From Anaerolineales bacterium (GTDB lineage: Bacteria > Chloroflexota > Anaerolineae > Anaerolineales > Villigracilaceae): a stretch of DNA of 64,000 nucleotides. Location: NCBI GenBank assembly GCA_019187665.1, contig JABARH010000007.1, forward strand, positions 43,387-107,386, given 5' to 3'. Positions 1 to 8,770 of this stretch are shown piece by piece; positions within the stretch are counted from its first letter, which is position 1; every line of letters starts with the position of its first letter. A program made the position numbers and the translations under genes. The notes under the pieces are model-generated. The model was not told the DNA's origin. It did not search any database and saw only the letters and a list, made by a program, of their open reading frames with translations.

Positions 1-525
1 CATGCCGAGTTTGTTGTATTCGCTGGCGGTGAAAGCCAGCCCCGCCGGGATTTTGATTCCCATCGGTCGCAATTTATCGAGGTCCCTGCCTAATTTACTC
101 CCATCGAACGGCGAGCCTTCGATGGCGCGCCCATCCGCCATGCCGCCGGGTCGTTCGGGATAATAATCGGCGTAGCCTTTCGAGCGGTGGAACCGGACGC
201 GCGAATTGCTCGCCATATATTTCACCATCTCAGGCGCGTTTTCAAGATAGGCATCCTGCAAAGATTGCGGCGTGCGCTTGCCTATGGTGTGTTGCAGATA
301 GGTGCGCGCTTTTTCAAGAGAGTCGTTCAAGCCGTCCCGTTGAAGAAGGTAGTTGTTCGGAATCCACAGCCCGCCCCCGGAAAGAGCCGTCGAACCTCCG
401 TAGTATTCCGACTTCTCGACCACGAGAACCTCCAGCCCGGCTTGCGCGGCAACCAGCGCGGCGGTCATCCCCCCGCCGCCCGACCCGACGACTACAACAT
501 CTTTTGTGTGATCCCAATTCGTCAT
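1..525 (-). CDS. FAD-dependent dehydrogenase, 3-ketosteroid delta1-dehydrogenase (KstD)-like, 3' end cut by window
   Basis: The reading frame is open from an ATG at 525 to the window edge, giving 175 N-terminal residues. Residues 9-30 form a dinucleotide-binding fold (VVVGSGGGGMTAALVAAQAG) followed by an acidic residue in VVEK, which suits FAD. The stretch GGSTALSGGGLWIPNN is the signature of the KstD/fumarate-reductase flavoprotein superfamily, in which KstD enzymes introduce a 1,2 double bond in 3-ketosteroids. The catalytic C-terminal half lies outside the window, so steroid specificity cannot be tested; a general FAD-binding dehydrogenase is equally possible. No other steroid-degradation gene is visible nearby, although a P450 occurs 31 kb away. 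Confidence 0.8.
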   Translation of the reverse strand, partial: MTNWDHTKDVVVVGSGGGGMTAALVAAQAGLEVLVVEKSEYYGGSTALSGGGLWIPNNYLLQRDGLNDSLEKARTYLQHTIGKRTPQSLQDAYLENAPEMVKYMASNSRVRFHRSKGYADYYPERPGGMADGRAIEGSPFDGSKLGRDLDKLRPMGIKIPAGLAFTASEYNKLGM

Positions 526-540
526 GTTTGCTTTTCCTTT

Positions 541-652
541 TCTCTACCGTACATGAGAAGATTTTTACCGCAAAGCACGCTAAGGTCGCCAAGTTAAAAA
601 GGTTTTCTTTGCGTTCTTTGCGGGCGTAGCGGTGCAAATGCACGGTAGAGAG
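541..652. repeat. MITE-like palindromic element, copy 1
   Basis: A 112-bp segment bounded by inverted ends TCTCTACCGTACAT and ATGCACGGTAGAGA. The interior (CGCAAAGCACGCTAAGGTCGCC and following, up to the TTTGCGGGCGTAGCGG stretch) recurs almost exactly, in opposite orientation, at 33048-33182. It gives rise to spurious ORFs sharing LATLACFAVKIFS and has no credible protein. It lies between the starts and ends of unrelated genes, as expected of a small non-autonomous repeat. The rest of 526-760 shows no gene. Confidence 0.75.
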
Positions 653-760
653 TTTTCCTTTTCGAGTGGTTTTGCGCCGTTTCCGCGCCGCAGCGTTCAG
701 GTTGTCTCCCCGGGGCGCAGGGCGAATCTCCCTGAAGCCGCCTTCGCATCGTGATGATCG

Positions 761-1426
761 TCACCATAACATCAACGAACCAACCATTAAATGATCCACC
801 CATCCCAACGCAGCAAACCCTCGCATGGCAAACTGAAATCCGAAGAGCATCATCACCAGGGCGGCGAGAGCGCGTCCCCATTGGCGGGCGAGAGTGCGGG
901 TTGCCAGCCATTTTACCGCGAACAAACTGGGGATGGTGGCGAGTCCGAATATGAGCATGTTCAACGCGCCGAGAGCGACGGAGGCGGAGGCAGCTGCTGT
1001 GACCAGAGCAGTCAGAACCAGCCCGCACGGAAGAAGACCCCAGAGGAGGCCGAGCAGGTACGCGGTCGGGAGCGAAGCGGATTGGAAGGCGCGGATGGCG
1101 CGTCCCCAGCGTTGAGTCAGCGAGGAGAGTAAAATCTCGGGCGAGGGAGTCAACCCAATGAAGGCGGATGCCATGTAAAAAGCGAGGCCGGCGAAGAGGA
1201 AGGAAAGGACAACTTGAAACTTGTCGAAACCCCAAAGGATCTGTCCAAAGAGTCCGAAGAGCAGGCCGAGCAAAACATAGGATGTGATTCTTCCTGCGTG
1301 GGCAAGAGGCCAGGCAAGGCTGTTGCGAAAGAGGGGTTGGCGATCGAAGAGGATGACCACCGCGCTGCACATGCCAACGCAATGGCCGAGGCTTCCGAGC
1401 AGGCCGAGGAGGAGGGAGGGGATCAC
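761..1426 (-). CDS. Sulfite exporter TauE/SafE-type (DsbD_2-like) membrane protein
   Basis: A 221-residue, strongly hydrophobic protein with about six membrane segments. The N-terminus carries GSLGHCVGMCS, the Gly-His-Cys-x-Gly-Met-Cys motif of the family related to the DsbD transmembrane domain and UreH-like proteins, which may transport sulfur or metal species or reductant. The only usable start in frame is GTG at 1426, because a TAA lies 33 bases upstream; the reading frame begins directly with the first membrane helix. No strong ribosome site is visible. Partners that would fix its role (copper ATPase, cytochrome maturation genes) are absent here, so the transported species remains unknown. 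Confidence 0.7.
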   Translation of the reverse strand: MIPSLLLGLLGSLGHCVGMCSAVVILFDRQPLFRNSLAWPLAHAGRITSYVLLGLLFGLFGQILWGFDKFQVVLSFLFAGLAFYMASAFIGLTPSPEILLSSLTQRWGRAIRAFQSASLPTAYLLGLLWGLLPCGLVLTALVTAAASASVALGALNMLIFGLATIPSLFAVKWLATRTLARQWGRALAALVMMLFGFQFAMRGFAALGWVDHLMVGSLMLW

Positions 1427-1486
1427 GAGGAGATGGGTGAGATCGGGGAGGGCGGGTTATACGTTGCGTGTCTGACTGCGTAGTGT

Positions 1487-1900
1487 CTACGTGTGTGTGT
1501 TAAGATGTTCCGGCGTGAAGGCTTCGGGGAGCAGTTCAGCAACGGTTAATTCTTTGACGAGATTTCCGTTTCCATCCGCGATCAACACAATGGTATCGAG
1601 GCCAAACTCGGCCATCACCTGGCGGCATCCGCCGCAGGGTGAACCGCCATTGTCGGTGACGACCGAGATGGCTTCAAATTCTTTTTCGCCTTCGGAGACG
1701 GCTTTGAAGATTGCCACGCGTTCGGCGCACATGGTGGTGGGATATGCCGCGCTTTCGATGTTGACGCCGGTGTAGGTGCGTCCGCCTTTTGTGCGTAGAG
1801 CCGAGCCGACGCGATAATGCGAATATGGAACGTAGGCGCGGGTCCGCGCTTCGTTGGCGAGGGCGATCAGGGATTGTTTGTCTTGCTGAGTAAGGGTCAT
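1487..1900 (-). CDS. cdd: Cytidine deaminase
   Basis: This 137-residue enzyme hydrolyses cytidine and deoxycytidine to uridine and deoxyuridine in pyrimidine salvage. The zinc site is intact: Cys58 and catalytic Glu60 in CAE, and Cys89 and Cys92 in PCGGC. Length matches the homotetrameric class. The ATG at 1900 starts the usual N-terminal helix. The last residues (EHLNTHT) are encoded by an ACACAC-rich tract that runs on past the stop, so the C-terminal tail may derive from a simple repeat. The preceding gene on the strand, glmU, is separated by a repeat element, so the two are probably transcribed independently. Confidence 0.95.
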   Translation of the reverse strand: MTLTQQDKQSLIALANEARTRAYVPYSHYRVGSALRTKGGRTYTGVNIESAAYPTTMCAERVAIFKAVSEGEKEFEAISVVTDNGGSPCGGCRQVMAEFGLDTIVLIADGNGNLVKELTVAELLPEAFTPEHLNTHT

Positions 1901-1931
1901 TGGATCATCCTTGCGAGATACACATTAGACG

Positions 1932-2051
1932 TTATCGGAAATAATTTTTCGGACGCGGATTGACGCGGAAAACGCGGATTTTTTCTTCTTTATCAGCGTT
2001 CATCGGCGTTTATCCGCGGCCTACAAAGGAACTTGGGCTTATTACCGATAA
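1932..2051. repeat. Palindrome-bounded repeat element between glmU and cdd
   Basis: The 120-bp segment begins TTATCGGAAATAA and ends TTATTACCGATAA, 13-bp inverted ends matching at 12 positions. The interior alternates GACGCGGATT, GCGGAAAACGCGGATT and CGGCGTTTATCCGCGG, a low-complexity core that is itself partly palindromic. It fills nearly the whole gap between the two genes and contains no coding sequence. The structure parallels the elements at 541 and 33048, with different ends. Confidence 0.65.
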
Positions 2052-2057
2052 AGTCTA

Positions 2058-3416
2058 TTATTTCTTCGAGGAAGTTTTCTTGCGGATGGCGCGCGCGGGC
2101 ATGCCGACGGCGAGTGTATCGGCTTCGACATCCTTCGTGACGACCGCGCCCGCGCCGGTGCTGGCGCGGTCACCGATGTTGAGCGGCGCGACCAGCATCG
2201 TGTCCGAGCCGATGAACACATCTTCGCCGATGAGGGTGGGATGTTTTTTCACGCCATCGTAATTACAGGTGATGGTTCCCGCGCCGATGTTCGTGTTTTT
2301 TCCGATGGTGGCGTTGCCGATATACGAGAAATGTCCCATCTTCACGCCATCCGCAAGCGTGGAATCTTTCACTTCGCCAAAGTTGCCCATGTGGACGTGA
2401 TCCCCCAGTTTCGCGCCCTTTCGCAAACGCGCGAACGGTCCCATATCCACCTCATCGCCGACCTGCGCGCCTTCCAGCACAGACATCAAGACTTTGCTGT
2501 GATTTCCAATTTTCGTCGCGTGGATCATGGTGTTCGGTCCGATCACACAGCCTTCGCCGATGACTGTCCCAGCGTGCAAATAGGTGTTCGGCAGGATGAG
2601 CGTGTCGCGCCCAATGCTCACGCCGGAATCAATGTACGTGGAGGCGGGGTCCATCAACGTCACGCCGTTGAGCATGTGCGCCTCGTTGATTCGCTTTCGC
2701 ATCTCCGCTTCGACTTCCGCCAGATGGACGCGCGTGTTGATTCCAATCGCTTCTTTCGCGTCTTCCATGACCTTGGCTTGCACGGTCAAACCGTCTTTCA
2801 CCGCGAGTTCAACCATGTCGGTCAAATAATATTCACCCTTGCGCGGATTTTTTTCGACACGCTGGATCGCGTCCCACAGCCACTTGCCATCGAAACAATA
2901 CACGCCCACGTTCAACTCCCGGATTCTCAATTGCTCCGGCGTGGCGACATACTCCTCGACGATCGCCTCCACCGTCCCGTTTTGATCGCGGACGATTCTT
3001 CCAAACCCGCGCGGGTCGTCGGCGAATACGGTCAACATGGACATCGCTCCGCGATTCTGCTGCTGGAGTTCGACCAGCCGCGCGACGGTTTCGCCGCGCA
3101 GGAGGGGCATGTCCGCGTAGGAGACGAGGACCAAATCGGAGGCGCCGCGCAGAAGCGACTCGGCTTGCATCACGGCGTGCGCCGTCCCCAACTGCGGTTC
3201 CTGCCGGACGGTGCGGGCGGACGCGCCGAGATAATCGGTCACCCGCTCCGCGCCGTGGCCGATCACCACGATTGGCGTTTCCGTCGCGATGTGAGAGACC
3301 GAGTCGAGCGCGTGTTGGATCATCGGCTTGCCTGCGATGGGGTGCAGAACCTTCGGCAGGTCCGATTTCATACGCGTGCCTTGTCCGGCGGCAAGCAGGA
3401 TGGGAGTGATTTTCAT
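2058..3416 (-). CDS. glmU: Bifunctional UDP-N-acetylglucosamine pyrophosphorylase / glucosamine-1-phosphate N-acetyltransferase
   Basis: A 452-residue cytoplasmic enzyme making UDP-GlcNAc for cell-wall and glycan synthesis. Residues 1-230 are the uridylyltransferase with LAAGQGTRM and downstream Lys in LPKVLHP; the magnesium-binding region SYADMPLL is present. From about residue 250 the left-handed beta-helix of hexapeptide repeats carries the acetyltransferase, including FARLRKGAKLGDHVHMGNFGEVK and NIGAGTITCNYDG. The length agrees with the family. Start at ATG 3416 places LLAAGQG at residue 8 as usual. It is followed downstream by cdd across a repeat and preceded by tRNA-Gln. Confidence 0.96.
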   Translation of the reverse strand: MKITPILLAAGQGTRMKSDLPKVLHPIAGKPMIQHALDSVSHIATETPIVVIGHGAERVTDYLGASARTVRQEPQLGTAHAVMQAESLLRGASDLVLVSYADMPLLRGETVARLVELQQQNRGAMSMLTVFADDPRGFGRIVRDQNGTVEAIVEEYVATPEQLRIRELNVGVYCFDGKWLWDAIQRVEKNPRKGEYYLTDMVELAVKDGLTVQAKVMEDAKEAIGINTRVHLAEVEAEMRKRINEAHMLNGVTLMDPASTYIDSGVSIGRDTLILPNTYLHAGTVIGEGCVIGPNTMIHATKIGNHSKVLMSVLEGAQVGDEVDMGPFARLRKGAKLGDHVHMGNFGEVKDSTLADGVKMGHFSYIGNATIGKNTNIGAGTITCNYDGVKKHPTLIGEDVFIGSDTMLVAPLNIGDRASTGAGAVVTKDVEADTLAVGMPARAIRKKTSSKK

Positions 3417-3510
3417 TCGCGGCTCCTAAAAACAAAACAGACGTTTCCCGTGATGACGGGGCAACGCCTGTTTAGAGAAAAAGCCCCGCCTGCGCGGGAA
3501 TTTGAAGTGG

Positions 3511-3581
3511 CTGGGGCACCTGGATTCGAACCAAGATCCACAGCTCCAAAGGCTGGTGTGCTGCCATTGCACCATGCCCCA
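3511..3581 (-). tRNA. tRNA-Gln (anticodon TTG)
   Basis: The minus strand folds as a cloverleaf: acceptor TGGGGCA with TGCCCCA, D-arm GTGC/GCAC, anticodon loop CTTTGGA giving TTG, and T-arm CTTGG-TTCGAAT-CCAGG with discriminator G. The outermost anticodon-stem pair (C-T) is mismatched. CCA is not encoded. It lies between glmU and the response regulator. Confidence 0.93.
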
Positions 3582-3623
3582 GTGCGGCGGGTATTGTATC
3601 ACAGCGTCCGCGTCGAGACAATG

Positions 3624-4694
3624 TCACTTCTTTTCATCGAACGGTTTGGTCCCGCCTTTGGCGGGCGCCAGTCCCAATTGTTTGGCTTGTTCGTATGAAA
3701 TGTGATCGGCTTTGAGCGGTGGGTTGCCGTGCTTCTCCACCGCGTCATCCCAAAATGCGTCGGCGTCCTGGTCTTGTTTTTTGTTCGCCGCCACCTGTGT
3801 CAACATGGCGGCCAGGTCCTGCGTTGGCACGTTGAGCGTGGCTGGCAGTGGGCTGAGTTTTTCCGCTTCGCTTTGTTCGGCGGGCGCGGTGGGAACGCCC
3901 AGCGAGCGCAATCCGTTTTCGATGCCTTCACGCGCCATGCGCATGGCTTTCACTGCGTCGGTTGCGCTGTTATCTGATGAGAATTTTTCCCCAGCCACCA
4001 CCAGCGCATACAGCGAACTGACCGGCATCAGGATCAGATCGTGTTTGTCGTCTGAAAAAACATGGTAATGATTATGATCGCTCATCAACATCACACGCGC
4101 CGCCTTGTGCCCCGCGCTAAAAATTGCCATCAACGCCGAGAAGAGCGAGACCTCCATGCTGTTGTCATACAGATCGCCAGCGCGTTCCATCACTCGCCCG
4201 CGGTCGCTCAGCAAATACACCGCCTGCGCCCCAATTTTTTTGCGCAGGTCCGCCAGTGTGCCGGACAGGGAAGTCTTGCCCTGCGTCTGCGACTCTTCCG
4301 CCTCGTCAATCATCAAACTGCGTTTGAAACCCAGCACGCGCTCCACCGTGTCCATAAAATCCGCCAGCGGAATCGGCTTGTCGAAATTGGCGATGGCGCC
4401 CGCATTGCGGATCTCGTCGCGCGTGCGGCGGTCGGTCATGGCGGTGATCAGGATAAACTTCGCCTCCGGGTTGCGGGCGCGGATCTTGGCCATCAATTCC
4501 ACGCCGGTGATGCCGGGCAGTTTGTAATCGGAAATCACCAGGTCAATTTTGTGGTTGGTCGCCTCCAGCAGGGCTTCCTCGCCGGAGGGCGCCTCGAAAA
4601 TCTTCATTTGATGCCCCAGCGTATCCAGCGTGGAATGGATCAAACGCAGGATGTCGCGCTGGTCGTCAACGATAAGAACGCGTGGAGTCGCCAT
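3624..4694 (-). CDS. Response regulator with C-terminal roadblock-like domain
   Basis: Residues 1-122 form a receiver domain with the acidic pair Asp10/Asp11, phosphoacceptor Asp56 (VISDYKLPG), Thr84 and Lys106 (FDKP). After a short linker, residues about 145-265 (TLADLRKKIGAQAVYLLSDRG onward) resemble a roadblock/LC7-type sensor fold rather than a DNA-binding output; this part is my inference. The C-terminal 80 residues are polar and probably disordered. The gene starts 19 bases after the OppF-like ATPase stop and is the last of that block, so it may be co-transcribed with the transporter. No histidine kinase adjoins it. Confidence 0.82.
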   Translation of the reverse strand: MATPRVLIVDDQRDILRLIHSTLDTLGHQMKIFEAPSGEEALLEATNHKIDLVISDYKLPGITGVELMAKIRARNPEAKFILITAMTDRRTRDEIRNAGAIANFDKPIPLADFMDTVERVLGFKRSLMIDEAEESQTQGKTSLSGTLADLRKKIGAQAVYLLSDRGRVMERAGDLYDNSMEVSLFSALMAIFSAGHKAARVMLMSDHNHYHVFSDDKHDLILMPVSSLYALVVAGEKFSSDNSATDAVKAMRMAREGIENGLRSLGVPTAPAEQSEAEKLSPLPATLNVPTQDLAAMLTQVAANKKQDQDADAFWDDAVEKHGNPPLKADHISYEQAKQLGLAPAKGGTKPFDEKK

Positions 4695-4713
4695 AAGAAT
4701 CGTCCTGTGTGAA

Positions 4714-5715
4714 TCAAGCCAGCCAGCAAGCCGCCATGTGGTCGGGCGAGATCTCGCGCAACATGGGTTCTTCGCGCGAACACTGCTCCACCGCGATGGG
4801 ACAGCGCGGATGAAAACGGCATCCCTTTGGAGGATTAAGCGGGCTGGGCACGTCGCCTTTGAGGATCTGCCTCTCCCGCTTCAATCTCGGATTGGGGATC
4901 GGGATGGCTGACATCAGGGCTTTGGTGTACGGGTGCAGCGGATTGCGGAACAACTCATCGCGACCGGTGATCTCGACCACCTTGCCGAGATACATCACCA
5001 CCACGCGGTTGGAGGCGTGTTCCACCACCGAGAGGTTGTGCGCGATGAACAGATAGGTCAAGCCGAATTCCTGCTGTAAATCCTTAAGAATATTCAAGAC
5101 CTGCGATTGGATGGACACGTCCAGCGCGGAGACCGGCTCATCGCAGACGATGAACTTGGGGCGCAGCGCCAGCGCGCGCGCAATACCGATGCGCTGGCGC
5201 TGTCCGCCGGAGAATTCGTGCGGATAACGCCGCGCGTGATAATCTTCGAGTCCCACTTTCTTGAGCGTGTCCAGCATCAGGTCGAAGCGTTCTTTGGGCG
5301 AACCGATGCCGTGGATGTGCAATCCCTCCATCACCGATTCGCCGATCGGCACGCGCGGGTCGAGCGAGGCGTACGGGTCCTGGAAGATGATCTGCATTTC
5401 GCGGCGCACGTCTTTGAGGGCGCGTCCTTTCAAACCGACCATGTCCTTGCCCTCGAAGCGGACCGACCCCGAGGTGGGTTCGATCAACCTCAGCAGGGCG
5501 CGTCCCACCGTTGTTTTGCCGCACCCCGATTCGCCCACGAGTCCGAGCGTCTCGCCCTCGCGGACGTCGAAGCTGACATCGTCCACCGCCTTGACCTGAT
5601 TGACCACGCGCTGAAGCAGACCGGCGCGCACCGGAAAATACTTCACCAGGTTTTTAACTTCGACCAAATTCTCCGTCGTCTGCGGAGCGGCTTTTGAATT
5701 CATCGAGTCTCCCAT
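4714..5715 (-). CDS. Oligopeptide/dipeptide ABC transporter ATP-binding protein, OppF/DppF type
   Basis: A 333-residue ATPase for a peptide- or nickel-type importer at the inner membrane face. Walker [11 protein letters not shown]-loop IFQDPYAS, signature SGGQRQR and Walker B FIVCDEP are intact, and the C-terminal oligopeptide-transporter extension ([14 protein letters not shown] then CRFHPRCP with the conserved cysteines) is present. An in-frame ATG at 5703 preceded by GGGAG is an alternative start that would shorten the protein by four residues. It lies 7 bases after the OppD-like gene, so the pair is clearly one transcription unit and should form the usual DppD-DppF heterodimer. Confidence 0.93.
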   Translation of the reverse strand: MGDSMNSKAAPQTTENLVEVKNLVKYFPVRAGLLQRVVNQVKAVDDVSFDVREGETLGLVGESGCGKTTVGRALLRLIEPTSGSVRFEGKDMVGLKGRALKDVRREMQIIFQDPYASLDPRVPIGESVMEGLHIHGIGSPKERFDLMLDTLKKVGLEDYHARRYPHEFSGGQRQRIGIARALALRPKFIVCDEPVSALDVSIQSQVLNILKDLQQEFGLTYLFIAHNLSVVEHASNRVVVMYLGKVVEITGRDELFRNPLHPYTKALMSAIPIPNPRLKRERQILKGDVPSPLNPPKGCRFHPRCPIAVEQCSREEPMLREISPDHMAACWLA

Positions 5716-5722
5716 TGTCCGT

Positions 5723-6742
5723 CTATTCCGCCAGCGGAGGTTTGTGATTCGGCGCGCTTTGGTAGAGCCAGCAACGCACGAAATGATTATCGCGGGCTTC
5801 GATCAGGTCCGGTTTGGTATCGGTGCAGATCTCCAGTCCGTATTTAATGCGCGCCTGACAGCGCGGCGCGAAGCGGCATCCGGGCGGCAGGTTGACCAGG
5901 TTCGGCACCGAACCGGGAATAACATCCAGCCGTTCTTTGATCTCGCCGAGGACCGGGATGGAGCCGATCAAACCGAGCGTGTAAGGATGCAGGGGCTTAT
6001 CGAAGAGATCCTGCACTTCGGCTTGCTCTACGATCTCACCGGCATACATCACCGCCACGCGTTCGCACATCTCCGCCACCACGCCCAGGTCGTGCGTGAT
6101 GAGGATGACCGAGGTGCCCATGTTTTTGCGTAGTTCGCGGATCAAGTCCAGGATCTGCGCCTGAATGGTCACATCCAGCGCGGTGGTCGGTTCATCCGCG
6201 ATCAAAAGTTCCGGCAGGCACGCCAATGCCATCGCGATCATCACGCGCTGAGCCATGCCGCCCGAAAGTTCATGCGGATACGCCTCCACGCGCCGTTCCG
6301 CGTCCGGGATGCCGACCATTTGCAGCATTTCAACGGCGCGTTTGTAACCGGCCTCTTTTCCAAAATTCTGGTGAATGTTTAGCACTTCGGCGATCTGGTC
6401 GCCCACCTTAAAGACCGGGTTCAGCGCGGTCTGCGGCTGTTGAAAGATCATCGAAATGCGGTTGCCGCGCACTTTGGTCATCTCGTTTTCAGAGATCGCC
6501 AGCAGGTTCTGCCCGTCCAGCAGAATCTCGCCCTCCGCCACCTTGCCCGGTTTTGAAATTAATCGCATGATCGAAAGCGACGTGACGCTTTTTCCGCAAC
6601 CCGATTCTCCCACCAGTCCCATCACCTCGCCGGGATACACGTCAAAGTTCACCCCGTCCACGGCGCGCACGGTCCCATCTTCCGTATAAAAATACGTTTT
6701 GAGATTCTTCACTTCCAGCAGTGGCTTTTTAATCTCTGGCAC
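5723..6742 (-). CDS. Oligopeptide/dipeptide ABC transporter ATP-binding protein, OppD/DppD type
   Basis: A 339-residue ATPase with Walker [11 protein letters not shown]-loop [10 protein letters not shown], signature LSGGMAQR, Walker [13 protein letters not shown] and the C-terminal cysteine-bearing extension (CRFAPRCQ and CTD). The start is GTG at 6742, preceded at good distance by GAGGAG. Together with the downstream OppF-like subunit it would power a peptide-type importer. The two permease subunits usually encoded between the binding protein and the ATPases are missing here. Confidence 0.93.
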   Translation of the reverse strand: MPEIKKPLLEVKNLKTYFYTEDGTVRAVDGVNFDVYPGEVMGLVGESGCGKSVTSLSIMRLISKPGKVAEGEILLDGQNLLAISENEMTKVRGNRISMIFQQPQTALNPVFKVGDQIAEVLNIHQNFGKEAGYKRAVEMLQMVGIPDAERRVEAYPHELSGGMAQRVMIAMALACLPELLIADEPTTALDVTIQAQILDLIRELRKNMGTSVILITHDLGVVAEMCERVAVMYAGEIVEQAEVQDLFDKPLHPYTLGLIGSIPVLGEIKERLDVIPGSVPNLVNLPPGCRFAPRCQARIKYGLEICTDTKPDLIEARDNHFVRCWLYQSAPNHKPPLAE

Positions 6743-6832
6743 AGAACGCTCCTCGGAGAGAATGACTGATTATAGCAAGAAAAAATGCAAACGCCGGAAA
6801 CGGCGCCCCTCTGCAGGATGTTTTGTGCGCGC

Positions 6833-8770
6833 TTACCGCAGAACGGGAATTGCCAGCCACGGCGCGCCGTACATCCCGGTCACGCCCTCCAGCACATTGG
6901 AAAATGGATACGTGACGCCCGCGTACAAGTCATAGCCCACCTCGCTATAAAGCGGCGCCAGCGGCAAATCCTGCGCCAGCAACGACTCGATCACCACCGC
7001 TTCCCGCCGCGCCACATCCAGGTCCAGCGCCGAAGTGAACGCGTCGCAATGCTGGGTCAATTCAGCGCGGGCATACCCAAACGGATTGAACCCTCCAAAC
7101 CACTCGCACAAATACGAAGGCAGGCGCGCCAGTCTCCATCCGAGTATCGCCATGTCGAAATCGCCGCTTTCATACACGCGAAAAAATACATCCGTCGCAT
7201 CCATACCCTCCAAACCGGCGTTCAAGCCCAGCACATTTAACCAATCCACGACCAGCGTTGCTTCATGAACACGGAGCGGATCCTGCTCTGCGACAAGCAA
7301 TGTGATTGGCGGAAAGCTCTCCCCGCCTCGCTTCAACCCCGACCCCCTACGGGCGGCGCCGTCCCAGCCCGGCTCCACATCCCAGCTGTATCCAGCCTCC
7401 TTCATGATTTTTACGGATTCGGCGATACGTTCCGAGACCGGCATCCCCGCGCATGGAAAGAACGCTTCCGACTCAACTCCAAACTGCGAGGCAGATAAGA
7501 TTAACCCATCAGGATAATGAACCGAGGAAATCATCCGCCCATCGCCCATGCACGCGATCGCACGGCGCAGGTTCACATCCGCCATAAACGGGCGATTCAA
7601 ATTAAAAGCGATCACGCGCAGGTTGCTTTTTGCAAACGCTATTTTTTGCGGCGCCACACCGACCTCTCCCTCGCGCGGCGGCGTGACACCGTCTTCATCC
7701 AAGACCACATTAATCTCGCCTGCAAACAACGCCCGCGTCGCGGATTCTTCATCTGGATAGACGCGGTACACGGCGCGCTCAAAGTTGGGCGGCGTCAATG
7801 GAAAGAAGGGATTGATGATATTCTCAAATTCGTCCGCCCCGCGCCGCGACGCGGTGAACGGGCCAAAAGTCGGCTCGCCCTGCGCCGACAAACCGTATAG
7901 CTTCTGCCGCGCGGCGGCGAAGGCCGATTCTTTTTCGGCGCGTTTGTTTTCGATGCGTATGTCAAGGCCGTTGATCTCATCCTGCCTGGCATAGATCCGC
8001 GTGTTCACATCCGCAAAATCCGAACTCGACGAATCGAATAACGCCAGTTGCGCGAGCAGGTCTTTTAACTCAAGTTCGAGGAGCGCGCGCTCATTTTGCA
8101 GCGCAAGAATATCCTGGTCTATGTTTGGGTTGGGGGCAAGCAGCGACTCGGCTTCCATTAATTTCGGCCTCCAAAACGCGGCTTGCACCACCGCTCCCTG
8201 CAAGGCGCCGTATTGCCATTGTTCGATCGAAGGTTGCGTGCGGAAATAAAAACGAACCGTCTGCGGGCTGAGCGCGGCCGCGTGATCGAGAATATCCGCG
8301 TTGTACGCCGCCGACCAATCGAAGCCGAGATTAAACTTGAGCGCGCTGTTGACCGTGAAAGCCACATCCTCTGCGGTCAGCGGCGAACCGTCGGACCAAA
8401 AAAGATTGGCGCGCAATGTGACGGTGGAGGCGAGGAAGCCGGAATCGGGCTCGAGAGGAGAGTGCGTCCCGGCCAGATAAGGCTCGAACGCGCCCGTCAC
8501 TGGCGAGATTCGAAAGAGACTCGGCCAGAACTCCGCCTGCACAGCGCGGTTGTTGTAGGCCGCGCCGGGCTCGTCGTAATATGCCCAGACGTTGGTGAGA
8601 TGCGTCTCGCCGATCAATGCAAATTGGATCGCGTCCGCGTAAGGAATCGAGGTCGCGATCGGAGGAGCGGGGGAGGGTACTGTCGCGGCGGGAGGCAGAG
8701 TCGCGACGGGCTGGCACGCGGTCAGCAGGCACGCGGCCAGCCAGAGGGACGGGAGGCAGCGGCGAAGCAT
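6833..8770 (-). CDS. ABC transporter solute-binding lipoprotein, family 5 (peptide/nickel type), with coiled-coil insertion
   Basis: A 645-residue secreted lipoprotein: the N-terminus has a hydrophobic signal ending in a LLTAC lipobox near residue 19, then a Pro/Thr/Ala linker. The SBP family 5 fold follows (WSDGSPLTAEDVAFTVNSAL; LRRAIACMGDG). Between about residues 205 and 292 there is an extra Leu/Glu/Lys-rich stretch with heptad character (NERALLELELKDLLAQLALF) that ordinary family members lack and that looks like a coiled-coil hairpin. Residues about 469-485 (GAARRGSGLKRGG) look like a translated intergenic repeat. The start overlaps the stop of the preceding binding-protein gene by one base (TGATG), indicating translational coupling. 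Confidence 0.87.
   Translation of the reverse strand: MLRRCLPSLWLAACLLTACQPVATLPPAATVPSPAPPIATSIPYADAIQFALIGETHLTNVWAYYDEPGAAYNNRAVQAEFWPSLFRISPVTGAFEPYLAGTHSPLEPDSGFLASTVTLRANLFWSDGSPLTAEDVAFTVNSALKFNLGFDWSAAYNADILDHAAALSPQTVRFYFRTQPSIEQWQYGALQGAVVQAAFWRPKLMEAESLLAPNPNIDQDILALQNERALLELELKDLLAQLALFDSSSSDFADVNTRIYARQDEINGLDIRIENKRAEKESAFAAARQKLYGLSAQGEPTFGPFTASRRGADEFENIINPFFPLTPPNFERAVYRVYPDEESATRALFAGEINVVLDEDGVTPPREGEVGVAPQKIAFAKSNLRVIAFNLNRPFMADVNLRRAIACMGDGRMISSVHYPDGLILSASQFGVESEAFFPCAGMPVSERIAESVKIMKEAGYSWDVEPGWDGAARRGSGLKRGGESFPPITLLVAEQDPLRVHEATLVVDWLNVLGLNAGLEGMDATDVFFRVYESGDFDMAILGWRLARLPSYLCEWFGGFNPFGYARAELTQHCDAFTSALDLDVARREAVVIESLLAQDLPLAPLYSEVGYDLYAGVTYPFSNVLEGVTGMYGAPWLAIPVLR

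Noticed and set aside
2241..3698. Plus-strand ORF of 485 codons across glmU and tRNA-Gln
   Set aside because: It is antisense to glmU and runs through a tRNA gene; no recognisable domain.
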